A stretch of 64,000 nucleotides of DNA from Atrichornis clamosus. Its lineage: Eukaryota > Chordata > Aves > Passeriformes > Menuridae. A model generated the notes under the pieces. It was not told the DNA's origin. It did no database searches and saw nothing but the letters and a program-made list of their open reading frames with translations. Within the stretch, counting starts at the first letter, position 1. Each line of letters begins with the position of its first letter. Positions 32,401 to 39,900 of the stretch are shown here, piece by piece. The translations under genes and the position numbers were made by a program. Location: positions 124,001 through 188,000 of the forward strand of contig WBMZ01010917.1 of NCBI GenBank assembly GCA_013400975.1. Direction: 5' to 3'.

Positions 32401-33839
32401 CTCGTATGTTCCACCGCTGGCCAGAACTGGAGTGAGGCAAGTCTTCATTCCCACTTACTGTCCCCTCTCAGAGGATCGGCCACAATTAGGAATGATTATT
32501 ACCAAATATGTTGGCTTCAGTGTGGATGAAAGACTTATGGTAGCATTTAGTTCTGTAGATCATACTCATCAGTTCATTATTCTTCTTTCCCTCTCTACAG
32601 GAGAAAGAGGAGCAAAGGGTGAGAAAGGAGATACTGGCATTGGCCAACGAGGGGAAATGGGTCCTCCAGGAATTCCAGGTGTGTTATTCAGAACATCCCA
32701 CAAAATACATCACTTAGAACCACTACAAAGACACAGGTCTCTGCCCTATTAGATGCTCAGGATGACATAAATACAGCATACATGATTTCTGCAGAAAGTG
32801 ACACAAGGAGAAGAACTGTATCACTGGCATCATATCTAGCCACCTTTGTTTCCTCAACCTGATGAATGGGTATAATGATCCATCTCAGCTACAGCTAATT
32901 TAACTGACCAATCCAAATCCAAAGTCAAATCCAAAGTGAAGATTTAATTATTAGATGCACTGTGAAGTGTTCTCTCTGTCCATAACAGAGTCTTGTGACT
33001 AAGCTGAACTCAGAGGTTCAGGCAGCTTCAGATGTTTTAAAAGGTCATATTGAACACCTGTGCCTTGGGCATACAGCTTTTGCTTTACTGTTACTGACAA
33101 AGCAGCAGCAAATATAGTTTGCAGTCTGAAATTAGAAGACATCATTGACCAGTTTTGCCTTCACTCTGCTTTCTTGGGGAAGAAACTATGGGAAGCCTTC
33201 ATACCCTGTGGTCTGCATTTGGCAGACTGGCCCTGCATATAACTGGCCCAAATAACAATGGATGCACCCACGATGTTCTGCACAAATGAGTTATGTCCCC
33301 AAACTGGCCCCTGCCTCCAGCTTTTCCACCCTCACGTCCTCTTTGCAAGGACTGTCTGTCATTAGTTGTCTTGTGCAGCTTCACAACTTCATCATAGTGA
33401 TAGAGCAAGAGCAACCATAGCAGAGCTATGCATCTCAAGGCTGCCATAGGGAGTGGAAATCTTTCTTTCAGAGAAGACACACTGTTCATATCCTTGAGAT
33501 ACATCCTAGTCAAACTCACACCTGTGGAAGCTGCTGTCTGCATCCCACTTTGACAGCAAAGCCATCTCCTGTGACATTACACTGCTGGGTACTGCACCCT
33601 GGGGGTGTCACTTAGGTGTCACTCACCAAGGGAATTTTGTTTCTAATTTAGGTCTCCCAGGGGAGCCTGGTTATGCCAAAGACGGGATGCCAGGACCACC
33701 CGGCCCTCAAGGTGAAGCTGGTGTGCCAGGTCTTGCAGGTCCCCAGGGACCTCCGGGAGCTACTGGACAGTGTGACCCCTCTCAGTGTGCTTACTATGCA
33801 AGCCTGGCTGCCCGGCCCACCAATGTCAAAGGGCCCTAA
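2443..33839 (+). CDS. COL22A1: Collagen alpha-1(XXII) chain, 3' part (last 22 coding exons)
   Basis: This is the C-terminal 546 codons of a FACIT collagen, a secreted homotrimeric matrix protein of tissue junctions such as myotendinous junctions. Seen: 22 exons with AG/GT borders whose products join without a frame break. They give a short non-collagenous break ([16 protein letters not shown]), about 112 unbroken Gly-X-Y triplets, a leucine-rich break ([16 protein letters not shown]), a last helix with two small imperfections, then CDPSQC and a C-terminus ending NVKGP. The order of breaks, the C-x4-C motif at the last helix border and the final residues match what I remember of vertebrate COL22A1 better than COL14A1 or COL21A1. 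The 5' half (vWA and TSPN domains and earlier helices) lies upstream of the window. Exon phases are 0 up to exon 18 and 1 from exon 19 on. No stop or frameshift is seen, so it looks functional. Start and end here span exons and introns. Confidence 0.93.
2926..2973 (+). CDS. COL22A1: COL22A1 exon 2 of 22 (48 bp, non-collagenous)
   Basis: The acceptor is cattccacag and the donor gtaatc. It encodes [16 protein letters not shown], which lacks Gly-X-Y periodicity. It forms the first half of a linker between two helices and resembles the matching break in mammalian COL22A1. Confidence 0.88.
2974..4827 (+). other. COL22A1 intron, no recognised element
   Basis: A 1.85-kb intron with only short chance reading frames. 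I see no repeat family or conserved motif beyond the splice sites. Confidence 0.55.
4828..4941 (+). CDS. COL22A1: COL22A1 exon 3 of 22 (114 bp)
   Basis: It encodes DVCSECPP followed by ten Gly-X-Y triplets, with acceptor ctcccag and donor gtaaga. The two cysteines (C-x2-C) at the helix start are probably interchain disulfide sites that fix chain register. That role is inferred from other FACIT collagens. Confidence 0.9.
5043..5108 (+). repeat. Poly(T)/TTTG tract with an ambiguous base
   Basis: About 66 bases, almost all T with a few TTTG units, with the only N noticed in the window at 5089. Length is likely unreliable. It lies inside the short intron between exons 3 and 4. Confidence 0.9.
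5195..5248 (+). CDS. COL22A1: COL22A1 exon 4 of 22 (54 bp)
   Basis: Six triplets ([18 protein letters not shown]) between actgcag and gttggt. The 54-bp size is the classical collagen exon unit. The preceding intron is short and carries a 66-base T tract with an N. Confidence 0.9.
5316..5442 (+). mobile_element. CR1 LINE 3' fragment
   Basis: The stretch gaacaggttgcctagagaag, then gccccatctctggaaatc, then ggtgtccctgcccatggc matches the terminal CR1 3' UTR in plus orientation. The final ATTCTATGA repeat is missing. Confidence 0.8.
5443..7376 (+). other. COL22A1 intron remainder, no recognised element
   Basis: Unique AT-rich sequence after the CR1 piece, with a short GA-rich run (agaaagagagagagagag) near 6904-6923. 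The reading frames are not protein-like. Confidence 0.5.
7377..7430 (+). CDS. COL22A1: COL22A1 exon 5 of 22 (54 bp)
   Basis: Six triplets ([18 protein letters not shown]) between ttaccag and gtaaaa. It is rich in charged Lys-Gly-Asp/Glu triplets, a common helix-stabilising pattern. Confidence 0.9.
8223..8276 (+). CDS. COL22A1: COL22A1 exon 6 of 22 (54 bp)
   Basis: Six triplets ([18 protein letters not shown]) between ctctacag and gtaagt. Phase 0 at both ends. Confidence 0.9.
8690..8729 (+). repeat. Perfect 20-bp tandem duplication
   Basis: Unit catatgatgtgagctacttt occurs twice head to tail without mismatch, which points to a recent replication-slippage or similar event inside an intron. 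Confidence 0.9.
9795..9848 (+). CDS. COL22A1: COL22A1 exon 7 of 22 (54 bp)
   Basis: Six triplets ([18 protein letters not shown]) between ttgtttag and gtaagc. Confidence 0.9.
11151..11204 (+). CDS. COL22A1: COL22A1 exon 8 of 22 (54 bp)
   Basis: Six triplets ([18 protein letters not shown]) between ccttccag and gtgagt. Proline-rich Y positions are probable hydroxyproline sites. Confidence 0.9.
11986..12039 (+). CDS. COL22A1: COL22A1 exon 9 of 22 (54 bp)
   Basis: Six triplets ([18 protein letters not shown]) between atttacag and gtaatg. The following intron contains the ERV solo LTR at 12747-13393. Confidence 0.9.
12747..13393 (-). mobile_element. Solo LTR, class II/ERVK-like, with perfect 6-bp target duplication
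   Basis: A 647-bp block has ends TGTCGC (plus strand, 12747) and GCAACA (13388-13393), near-perfect terminal inverted repeats. It is flanked by identical CCAAAA at 12741-12746 and 13394-13399. Read on the minus strand it starts TGTTGC and carries TATAAG (13063-13058) and ATTAAA (12997-12992), as expected for promoter and polyadenylation signals. The 6-bp duplication fits ERVK-type integrases. It has no internal genes. It is GC- and CpG-richer than its surroundings, which suggests fairly recent insertion. Confidence 0.85.
13727..13780 (+). CDS. COL22A1: COL22A1 exon 10 of 22 (54 bp)
   Basis: Six triplets ([18 protein letters not shown]) between cccacag and gtaggt. Confidence 0.9.
14352..14396 (+). 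CDS. COL22A1: COL22A1 exon 11 of 22 (45 bp)
   Basis: Five triplets ([15 protein letters not shown]) between ctgtgcag and gtaagt. It contains an RGD within the helix. Integrin accessibility there is unproven. Confidence 0.9.
15330..15383 (+). CDS. COL22A1: COL22A1 exon 12 of 22 (54 bp)
   Basis: Six triplets ([18 protein letters not shown]) between aattgcag and gtaagt. Confidence 0.9.
16413..16466 (+). CDS. COL22A1: COL22A1 exon 13 of 22 (54 bp)
   Basis: Six triplets ([18 protein letters not shown]) between cctttcag and gtgagt. A minus-strand CR1 tail begins about 45 bp after the donor. Confidence 0.9.
16510..16668 (-). mobile_element. CR1 LINE 3' fragment
   Basis: Minus-oriented CR1 tail: catggaatggttttg, then accttaaagatac, then cccactagaccaggttgctc, then ccttgaacagttccagggg. 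It starts about 45 bp after the exon 13 donor. Confidence 0.8.
18231..18258 (+). promoter_or_regulatory. Tandemly duplicated branch-point region before exon 14
   Basis: Unit ttatgtcactaacc occurs twice in tandem. Each copy holds CACTAACC, close to the vertebrate branch-point consensus. The candidate branch adenines at 18242 and 18256 are 35 and 21 bases before the exon, both in the usual window. A pyrimidine tract follows. Confidence 0.55.
18277..18330 (+). CDS. COL22A1: COL22A1 exon 14 of 22 (54 bp)
   Basis: Six triplets ([18 protein letters not shown]) between gaaacag and gtaagt. Just upstream is a 14-bp tandem duplication carrying two branch-point-like CTAAC sites (18231-18258). Confidence 0.9.
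20774..20845 (+). CDS. COL22A1: COL22A1 exon 15 of 22 (72 bp)
   Basis: Eight triplets from GPKGNK to GPRGPP, between gtcctaag and gtaagt. The size is a multiple of 9, as expected for an exon inside the triple helix. Confidence 0.9.
22651..22686 (+). CDS. COL22A1: COL22A1 exon 16 of 22 (36 bp)
   Basis: Four triplets ([12 protein letters not shown]) between gtcttag and gtaagt. It is the smallest exon in the window. A 560-bp minus-strand CR1 lies in the next intron. Confidence 0.9.
22783..23345 (-). mobile_element. CR1 LINE 3' part (about 560 bp)
   Basis: Minus-oriented CR1: gggcagagacaccttccact, then cagcttctctgggcaacctg, then aagcccctttcagcactgg, then ggtggggtctcaccaaagtg. It covers the 3' UTR and the last part of ORF2. 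It lies in the intron between exons 16 and 17. Confidence 0.88.
23507..23551 (+). CDS. COL22A1: COL22A1 exon 17 of 22 (45 bp)
   Basis: Five triplets ([15 protein letters not shown]) between attgcag and gtaagt. Confidence 0.9.
23843..24022 (+). CDS. COL22A1: COL22A1 exon 18 of 22 (180 bp)
   Basis: Twenty uninterrupted triplets, from [10 protein letters not shown] to GFPGPR, between tcacttag and gtaaga. It is much larger than its neighbours, which suggests an ancestral fusion of several collagen units. The next intron is the 6.2-kb repeat-filled one. Confidence 0.92.
24196..24360 (-). mobile_element. CR1 LINE 3' tail
   Basis: Starts with tcatagaatggtttgggttg and continues through the standard minus-oriented CR1 end, including ccttccactagaccaggttg. 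It begins about 175 bp after exon 18. Confidence 0.87.
24361..26249 (+). other. Intron part before exon 19, no recognised element
   Basis: AT-rich unique sequence to about 25,790, then a less AT-rich stretch (25,800-26,250) of unknown nature. I could not assign that stretch to a repeat family. Confidence 0.5.
26250..26510 (+). mobile_element. CR1 LINE ORF2 (reverse transcriptase region) fragment
   Basis: Decayed coding part of CR1, recognised by caccgtctcccacagacag, then gctgggcccagagagtagtg, then gtgtcccctggtctcag and gatgacatcaagttggattg. It has several frameshifts. Part of the same CR1 segment recurs at about 29,530-29,660, so these are two separate copies or duplicates. Confidence 0.75.
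26592..28350 (-). pseudogene. Unidentified GC-rich, protein-like sequence with two tandem modules, probably a decayed gene
   Basis: I do not recognise this gene. On the minus strand three open stretches (28574-27423, 27498-26971, 26906-26631) lie in different frames and read like protein with low repeat character. Two segments resemble each other. One has [18 protein letters not shown] followed later by [17 protein letters not shown]. The other has [17 protein letters not shown] followed by [17 protein letters not shown]. They lie about 595 bp apart, so an internal unit was duplicated. A possible start codon at 28346 opens a 25-codon exon. Frame changes between segments mean either introns or decay. 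The island is visibly more GC-rich than the rest of the window and lies antisense in a COL22A1 intron between CR1 pieces. The plus strand also has a 338-codon open frame here (26678-27694), judged a shadow. Confidence 0.4.
28272..28346 (-). CDS. Possible first coding exon of the unidentified antisense gene
   Basis: On the minus strand an ATG at 28346-28344 in context cgaagATGcc opens 25 codons ([20 protein letters not shown] then LERRQ). These end at CAG followed by gtgagg, a good donor, at 28271. A matching acceptor (ttcccacag) ends at 27984 and keeps phase 0. The frame is also open through the intron, so splicing is not required by the sequence. Function is unknown. Confidence 0.3.
28391..28443 (+). 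repeat. 19-bp tandem repeat, 2.5 copies
   Basis: Unit agctgctgcctcctgagag occurs twice perfectly (28391-28409, 28410-28428), plus a partial third. It lies just upstream of the candidate minus-strand start codon. Confidence 0.85.
28503..28620 (-). promoter_or_regulatory. Four phased copies of GTCACAAAGGCCT
   Basis: Near-identical 13-mers start at 28503, 28537, 28570 and 28608 (GTCACAATGGCCT, GTCACAAAGGCCT, GTCACAGAGGCCT, GTCACAAAGGCCT). Spacings are 34, 33 and 38 bp, close to whole DNA turns. They lie about 160-270 bp upstream of the candidate minus-strand ATG at 28346, where promoter elements would be expected. Strand assignment is inferred from that. A TATAAG on the plus strand at 28469 is the only TATA-like word nearby. 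Confidence 0.4.
28797..29790 (+). mobile_element. CR1 LINE, ORF2 fragment with internal deletion and 3' end
   Basis: Translated pieces match the CR1 linker and reverse transcriptase region: [43 protein letters not shown] and [13 protein letters not shown]. Many stops and frameshifts are present. After 29,660 it jumps to the 3' UTR (ctggaggtgtttaagactgg, then aaggttgaacttgatggtct), so the rest of ORF2 is deleted. It is not active. Confidence 0.82.
29895..30175 (-). mobile_element. CR1 LINE 3' part directly upstream of exon 19
   Basis: Minus-oriented CR1: gaactacagaatattttggg, then catctagttcaaacccccca, then cagtgcctcaccaccctcac, then ccatttccccttgtcctatc. Its recognisable end is about 45 bp before the exon 19 acceptor. 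Confidence 0.87.
30221..30287 (+). CDS. COL22A1: COL22A1 exon 19 of 22 (67 bp, non-collagenous, coiled-coil-like)
   Basis: The acceptor is actctttag and the donor gtaagt. It encodes [20 protein letters not shown] then LD plus one base (phase 1). Leucine/isoleucine spacing fits a short coiled coil, the type of segment that trimerises FACIT chains between helices. It is easily missed because it has only one Gly-X-Y triplet. It sits about 30-50 bp after a minus-strand CR1 tail. The join to exon 20 makes an in-frame alanine codon. Confidence 0.88.
30903..31488 (+). mobile_element. Solo LTR of an avian endogenous retrovirus
   Basis: Begins TGTTATGGTGTAACCCCAGC and ends near actcagca. It has a TATA-like ctttatatactg at about 31210-31221, then aataataaaaacatc as a polyadenylation-type signal, then a conserved tail (atcaaccctgtgttcagcac, then ccataccagccactgtgaag). 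It looks like a common avian LTR family, judged from memory. No clear target duplication could be fixed, so the ends are approximate. It lies in the intron between exons 19 and 20, in the sense orientation of COL22A1. Confidence 0.75.
31489..32053 (+). other. Intron remainder before exon 20
   Basis: Unique sequence after the LTR, with no further element seen. Confidence 0.5.
32054..32236 (+). CDS. COL22A1: COL22A1 exon 20 of 22 (183 bp)
   Basis: The acceptor is ctcttcacag. It starts with two bases that complete the codon split after exon 19, then [18 protein letters not shown] finishes the non-collagenous break. The last helix follows from [10 protein letters not shown] to GPIGPK. It ends at gtgagt, phase 1. 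Confidence 0.92.
32601..32678 (+). CDS. COL22A1: COL22A1 exon 21 of 22 (78 bp)
   Basis: The acceptor is ctctctacag and the donor gtgtgt. Product [20 protein letters not shown] then PPGIP, with split glycine codons at both ends. The GDT-GI-GQR stretch is a one-residue imperfection in Gly-X-Y. A break at the same place occurs in mammalian COL22A1. Confidence 0.92.
32679..33651 (+). other. Last COL22A1 intron, no recognised element
   Basis: Unique sequence. It includes a local duplicated phrase (atccaaatccaaagtcaaatccaaag near 32910-32936), a small slippage repeat. Confidence 0.5.
33652..33839 (+). CDS. COL22A1: COL22A1 exon 22 of 22, last coding exon with stop
   Basis: The acceptor is ctaatttag. 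It encodes the end of the last helix, with a second imperfection ([11 protein letters not shown]), then GQCDPSQC and the non-collagenous tail [16 protein letters not shown], followed by TAA at 33837-33839. Two cysteines four residues apart at the helix/tail border are the FACIT signature and form interchain disulfides in the family. Confidence 0.94.
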
Positions 33840-34090
33840 CATGCAGGGAGCACCCCAGACTTGTTTTGAAAACTTGAATTCATCACACCTGCCAAGAGCT
33901 CTCAGATGTCTTCAGCTGTGTTTCTTTCGCAGGAGGCCTTCTCAAGCCAACAAATGCTGCCGGTCGGTCAGATTATTTTTATGAATTATAATAATAATTA
34001 TTATTATCTTTGATGTGATATGTGAACTTTTTTTTTGCTGTTTTCTCTAACATCAGGGCATATTAAAATGTTAAAAATAAGTGGGTTTTT
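33840..34090 (+). other. COL22A1: COL22A1 proximal 3' UTR
   Basis: Non-coding sequence after the stop. It becomes AT-rich with ATAATAATAATTATTATTAT at about 33988-34008, an AU-rich stretch that could affect mRNA stability (inference). The end is set by the ATTAAA signal at 34062. Longer 3' UTR forms cannot be excluded, because an AATAAA also occurs near 35551. Confidence 0.5.
34062..34067 (+). promoter_or_regulatory. Candidate polyadenylation signal ATTAAA
   Basis: ATTAAA about 220 bp after the COL22A1 stop is followed within 20 bases by gtgggtttttttcc, a plausible GU/U-rich downstream element. It is the first credible signal after the stop. No transcript evidence is available. Confidence 0.45.
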
Positions 34091-36089
34091 TTCCTCTTTT
34101 GAAGAGCATATAATAGCAATACATTGTGTGATAGTTTATGCAAAACCATTCCAATGCCAAATTTTTTATCTGTTATCCGATTAATTCTTTCCAAAGCTTT
34201 ATCCCTCACCCCTTAAATTGAAATCAGATCCTGCAGCCTGAGGCATTATCTGTGAGACACAGGCACAGGATTGTTGGTGCTATCTGCCATCCACATGGAG
34301 GGGAGGAAGGTAAACCCATGCCAAAGGTGGAAAAGAGGTCTCCAGTACATCCAACTCACAATGGACAGGCAGTTTTGAATTGCCAGTGTGTGCTTTCCAG
34401 AAGATTCCTGTTAAATTTAATGTTCTTCTGTCAATAAGTGAATCTATCCTACAGGAGTTACTTTTTAATGGAAACGTGGGATCTCATAGGAAAGGCCTGA
34501 AGAGACCGCAGAGATGATCTAAACCTCCTTGCTGCTCTCTGTGGAAGAACTCATGTACTCAGAGAGTTTGTTTCTTACTTTCCTCTGTCAGGGAGATCCC
34601 TCTGCAAAAATCTTCGAGGCTGTTCTCTGCCAGGTGAGGGATGCCAAATCCCCTGTGCACTGTCAGAACATGCACAGCTCCCTACCACTGCTTTACCCCA
34701 AAATCAGCCAGGGCAGCATAGAAAGTCACCAGGTATTAAAAACCTCAGGAAGCAAACTGTGACCCAGCTTCACTGTTTTGGATGATCTACTATGACAACA
34801 ACTTGGCAAGTTCTGTTATTTAGAGGGTGGGTGCATAGTGCAGGCCAGTCTAGGAGGACGTTGGTCTCTGACAAAAGAATCAGAGCAAACAGGAGTTCAG
34901 AAACATGCAGGAAATTGTATTTGTGGGCAGAAACAAGTCAGACACTGGCCCTTTCCCCTATCAGCTGATTGCCAAAATCAACCTGAGAATGCAATGACAA
35001 AGTAAAAAGGGGATGGAGTCTGAAAAGACCTTCAAATTGGTCATTTGTGAGAGTAGCCCTCTGATCAAGCCATGCCCACCCACTAAATGCAGATCTGAGT
35101 AGTGATCAGGCCTCAGGTATGTGCCAGCCAGCAAAGCAGCTGCATTCTCAAATCTCTTCTGCACAAAGCAGTTTGTAGTGAGAGATTGGAGTAATGGGTC
35201 TGACACAGGCACTAAGTGCTGAATGTGTTTGGGAATCTCATCTGCTCTTTTGGAGACAGAAAAGAGGTACCCTGCCCTGCTAACACATTCACCATATGGC
35301 ATGGTGCTTCCAAACTGGCCAACCCAAGCAGAAGCCACAGCTGTCTGTAACTAGCCCAGAATCAGACCCCGAGGCTAAAATCCAGAGATAAGCATTTGCC
35401 AGCATTGGAGTCTTTTTCTCACCAAGTAGCAGATAAAATTTTTCTCTGCTTTACTGAAAAATGAAATTAAATAACATGTTCAAATGCCAGGGTTAAACAA
35501 AGTCTTTACTGTGTAGCTCTCACTGGTGCTATTTTTGCTATTTCCTATGCAAATAAACTCTTTGATTTGATTTTACTGTGTTTCTTGCTATGGAAAGACC
35601 AATCAAAGTGAAAATATCATGAAGTGAAAAGTTTACCACTTTTAAGTAACTCTCAATGGTATATCTGTTACAGTACTGCATCTTGGATCAGCTTGCTGTA
35701 TTTCAGTATTAAGCAAACCTGATGATCACATATTTAAGAGAAACATTCCTCCTAGTCCAGGCTGAGTGAGATTTCATCCCTCCAGTGGTGAGGCAGAACA
35801 GGGTCCTTACCTGAGAGATACCTCTCAGTATGGGATGAGACATCGTGTGGGGTCAATGTGATGGTAATGAGTAAGTGTTATGGAGGTCAGACATGTTAAT
35901 TGGGCCATGCTAATGTGACGTTTAATTCCTGTCATGATGGTGACTCCTTAGTCTCTATAGATTCTCTCTTATCATGTGTGTCTGCATGTGCCATGCATGG
36001 CATAGACTTCAATACATTGTAGTGCACCATGTGAAGGGAATATACATTATGATGTTCTATTAAACAAATTTCAGGGTCTCTAACTCTTG

Positions 36090-36150
36090 TGAGATCATAG
36101 AATAATTTGTGTTGGAAGGGACCTTTAAGAGTCATCTTGTGCAATCCCCA
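36090..36150 (-). mobile_element. Short CR1 LINE 3' tail
   Basis: The stretch atcatagaataatttgtgtt then ggaagggacctttaagagtc is the terminal 60 bp of CR1 in minus orientation. Confidence 0.7.
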
Positions 36151-37967
36151 GTAGATGAGATGGTGCAGTTGCATCCGTTTGAAGGAGATCAAAGGGGGAG
36201 TTTTGATAACTCTGTTTGATATCTGTCTGTTGGAATCATTTCCAAGAGCCTGTATTAAGAGCACAAGGGACATGCTTGCGTCTTTAGAAGCAATTGAAAA
36301 ATATGCATGGGTTAGACACAGACTACATCTCTGAAAAATTTCCACCCAGAAAAGGGGATGCAGCCTAATTCCCTTTGCTCTGGCATATTCCTAGCATATG
36401 GTTATCTGTTCAGTCTGTTCCTGGAGACACCCCAGACTGTCTCTGTGCCCTGAATTCAGTGGGTGCCATTTCCCTGCTTTTTCTTAAACCTTGTTTTCTC
36501 TCCAGCCAGTTAAATGACATTTACCAGGCAGAATCTGTCGTTAGTGAGCAGAGTACGGAGCGATGAGTTGCAGACCCAGATGAAGAATGTGTGTTTATAT
36601 CCAGCCAGATTTTAGTCATTCAGGGGAGGTTTCTATAGCTGCCACCTCTTACAGAAGCAAGTCTTATGTGAATGAGCCTAAAAGGTCACCTGCAATAACA
36701 GGTAAGAAGGGAGGGTGTATCTGGAGGATTTCAAAAACTGCCGCAGTTTTTGCCTCAGTCTGTGTGTATTTGCAGTCTTTGGAAAGGTGGCCTGAGATTA
36801 CTTTCCAAAGTATGTTGGCCATCTGGGAAGGCAGTAAACCTACAAATACAGCCCTGGTCATGGTCAGAAGCTGCCCTTCCGAAAATGCATGTGCCTCTGT
36901 GCCTGAAGAGGTGATTGTGTGTGCTTTTTTCTGTCCAGCACCATGCAAGGTGAACACACAGGCAGGAGGTGGCAGGTAGGACAGGGACAGTGCTGATGAC
37001 TCCCTGCTAACTGCCTTTGAATAAGGGAAAGCTATGGCCTTGGCATCTCAGTGTTCCTGTCTCTGCAACCAAGTGTTTGGTAAATCACCATAAAGTCTGT
37101 TCACTGAGTCTGAGGTTTAAACCTGGAAATAGGCTGATTTTTTGTTAGATTTTGTTTTGGTCCTGTGGCAGCTTACTGTTAAAATTGCATTAGAGAGCCA
37201 GACAATATATTATTCACATTTTGAAAAGGTACATATGGGATTTATGGCACCACTGTCAGCTGGTCTTTTTTTTTTTTCTTATATTGTGTGTAAATTACTG
37301 TAATTATAGCAAACAGACCATTATTTCATTCAATTTTTTGCCTGTCAAATAAACAAATTACAAAGACACAACAAAGCAACAGGATCATTTGGGGAAAATA
37401 CTTTTTTTGGTGTTAAATTATTTAACAATTTCTACTTGTTTTCTAAACAGTTTTGAATTAGCTTCTTCTTGGAAGCTATATCAAATGCTTGTGTTTTGGT
37501 TTTTTTCCAGAGAGACAATAAAAATGCTGCAGCAGCTAAGCTGAAACTCTGTACTCTGACCACAAAACTGGTTGGAAGATGAGCACAGATTTAATATTTT
37601 GGGCAATCATTAAGAAAAAAAAAAAGGTTTAAAAATTATATTAAAAAAAACCCCCCAAACTAAAATAGAGTTTAGTGGTGGCTCAATCTTATAATGTGGA
37701 AATTGGCCAAGCTCTGCCCTGGCAGATTGTATTATGACAGTTTCTGGAGCAGGACTTAATGCCTAGGAATTGCTGGGTGTCGCCATCCACAATGCCTTGG
37801 GGCCGGAGACACTGACAGGGCCTGGCAGGTATGATGTAGGACCTAGGGAAGTCTTTCCAGAACTTCAATAGGTGACCCCAGTGAAGATTATGCATCATGT
37901 CAAGTGATGTAAGGTGTTTGTGTCTGAGTACCTGAATTCCATGCTCAGTCTCTCACAATGAGGTTCA

Positions 37968-38210
37968 GTCATAGAACATAGAACCAGAATATCTTGAATT
38001 GGAAGGGACCCACAGGGATCATCAAAATTCAACTCCTGGACTTCAAGGAGTCAAGTCGTGGCACCTGCACTTTGGTGGCTCCACTGAGAGCCATAGAGCC
38101 TGGAGATCCATTCAGTTTATCCTAAAGTATTCATCTGCAGCACTCTGAGCTGTGTTGCCTACATTAACTACATGTCCATGGGATAAAGATCTTCGGGTAG
38201 CTGTTCTTAT
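37968..38210 (-). mobile_element. CR1 LINE 3' fragment, diverged subfamily
   Basis: The stretch atagaaccagaatatcttga, then attggaagggacccacaggg, then atcatcaaaattcaactcct matches a CR1 subfamily whose tail reads gacccacaaggatcatcgag. Minus orientation. The right end is uncertain. Confidence 0.65.
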
Positions 38211-39749
38211 GTTCCACCATCAGTAACTCACGTTCCCCCTGAGTTGGTGTGGGGATTTACATGTTACAGATTATGGTACTTTGGGTGCTCTGTGACCAGA
38301 AGCCAGGCAGCTCAGAGGGAGAGGGACAAGGTTATGGCATGAACTTGTACCGTCCTTGGACCATGAAAACTTTCTTAAAATGACTGCACTACCTCAACAG
38401 TTACAACATAAACTGAAAAAAATCTACTACCATGTTTTTGAACCTCCATGAGCTGGAGTCCAGTGCTAAGGAGAGTTAAGGTGGCTGCTCCATGGTATGG
38501 GAGGAAGAGCAGCATAGGGATGAAGTCAGTCTGGAGGTGAAGGCAGGCTCCTGCTCCAGATTGTACAGGCTGAGCATTCACCAGAGACCACCTTGCAGCT
38601 GTTCCTGCAGAGCCAGAGCTGCTGGGGAAAGAGTCTCTATCAGGCACCCAATTGCCTCCTACTAAACATACTAAATTTGGTACCTGAGGTCAGCGTAATA
38701 AGGGTCCATCAGGGTTTGGATTTTTCTTTCAACACCTTTGTAAATGGTGAAGTTGAATTAAGAAAAAGCTTGTTCCATTTCATTTATTTTGTTTAAACAT
38801 GGAAGTCACAAACATAGATATTTGTCTTCTGACTTGTGAAATGGGAACCACTGATTGCAAAAGCATGAAGACATGATGAAGAGGAGATTGGTTTTCACAG
38901 TTGCTTTACAAAGCAAATTTTGGTTGTAAGGGCTCACATCTCGATACCTTGCACAGCTTGGCTCAACATTATTGATGCTGACAACATTGTTGGAGTTTGT
39001 CTGAACTGAGAATGAGACCATCCTGTTGGGTGTCTAGGGGATTATGTGTTGAAAATGTAGGCTCTTTCTTGCTACTTTACATTTTGTGACATGAACTTTA
39101 TGTAGAAAACACAAGGGGACAATTAAGAACATTAATCATACTCTGACATTCTGATGAGCCAGCTATCAACATCAGGAAGAAGGATATCCTGCAAGATGGA
39201 CCAGAGAAGAATGTGCCACCTTAGTAAAGGAAAACCCAGGGTCAAACTCCAGGTTTGAAAACGTGCAACAAGAGAACAGTGCCAAAAATCACAAAAATTT
39301 CTTTTTGACCGCATCTTTGTCTCTGCATGATATGCTGTCAGAAAGACTTGGGTTTGGATTTGAAGAGAAAAGTGTGTTTAAGCAGAAGGCAGCACACACA
39401 GCAATTTGGTTTATTTCACAGGACAGATGTATTTGACAATGTGTTCTTAGAGATGTATTTTTCCCCCTAGCAATGTGGGGGATAGGTTTCATCCAAGTCT
39501 GAAATTATTGTCAGTACAATAACTTCTTCAGCACCTTCTTGATGGGAATTGAGTTTAATGTTGAGTCTTATTTTTATGTGTGAGGTCTGTTGGTAAGAAA
39601 CATTCCTCTGCAAGTGAAAATCTCACTTTTCCTTGGCTGCTGTATTCATGTCTGATATATAGATATTTCCAAGTTATTGTACCCATTTTTGCTTATGAAA
39701 AATTATTAAACTTTCTCAAGTTCTGATGAATTTTTTTAATGTAAAATCC

Positions 39750-39900
39750 ATCCCTAGAAGTGTTCAAGGCCAGGTTGGATGAGGCCCTGAGCAACCTGAT
39801 CTATTGGGTGGTATCCCTGTCCATGGCAAAGGGATTGGAATTGGATCGTATTTAAGGTCCCTTCCAACCAAAGCACTCTGTGATTCCATGATTCTATCCC
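39750..39900 (+). mobile_element. CR1 LINE 3' tail
   Basis: Plus-oriented tail: tagaagtgttcaaggccagg, then ttggatgaggccctgagcaa, then ggtcccttccaaccaaagca, ending gtgattccatgattctat, the diagnostic terminal repeat. Confidence 0.87.

Noticed and set aside
2443..33839. Assignment to COL14A1, COL21A1 or another FACIT collagen
   Set aside because: The number and order of helix breaks, the SPEDINLL and [11 protein letters not shown] segments and the [12 protein letters not shown] ending fit COL22A1 best. A protein search would settle it.
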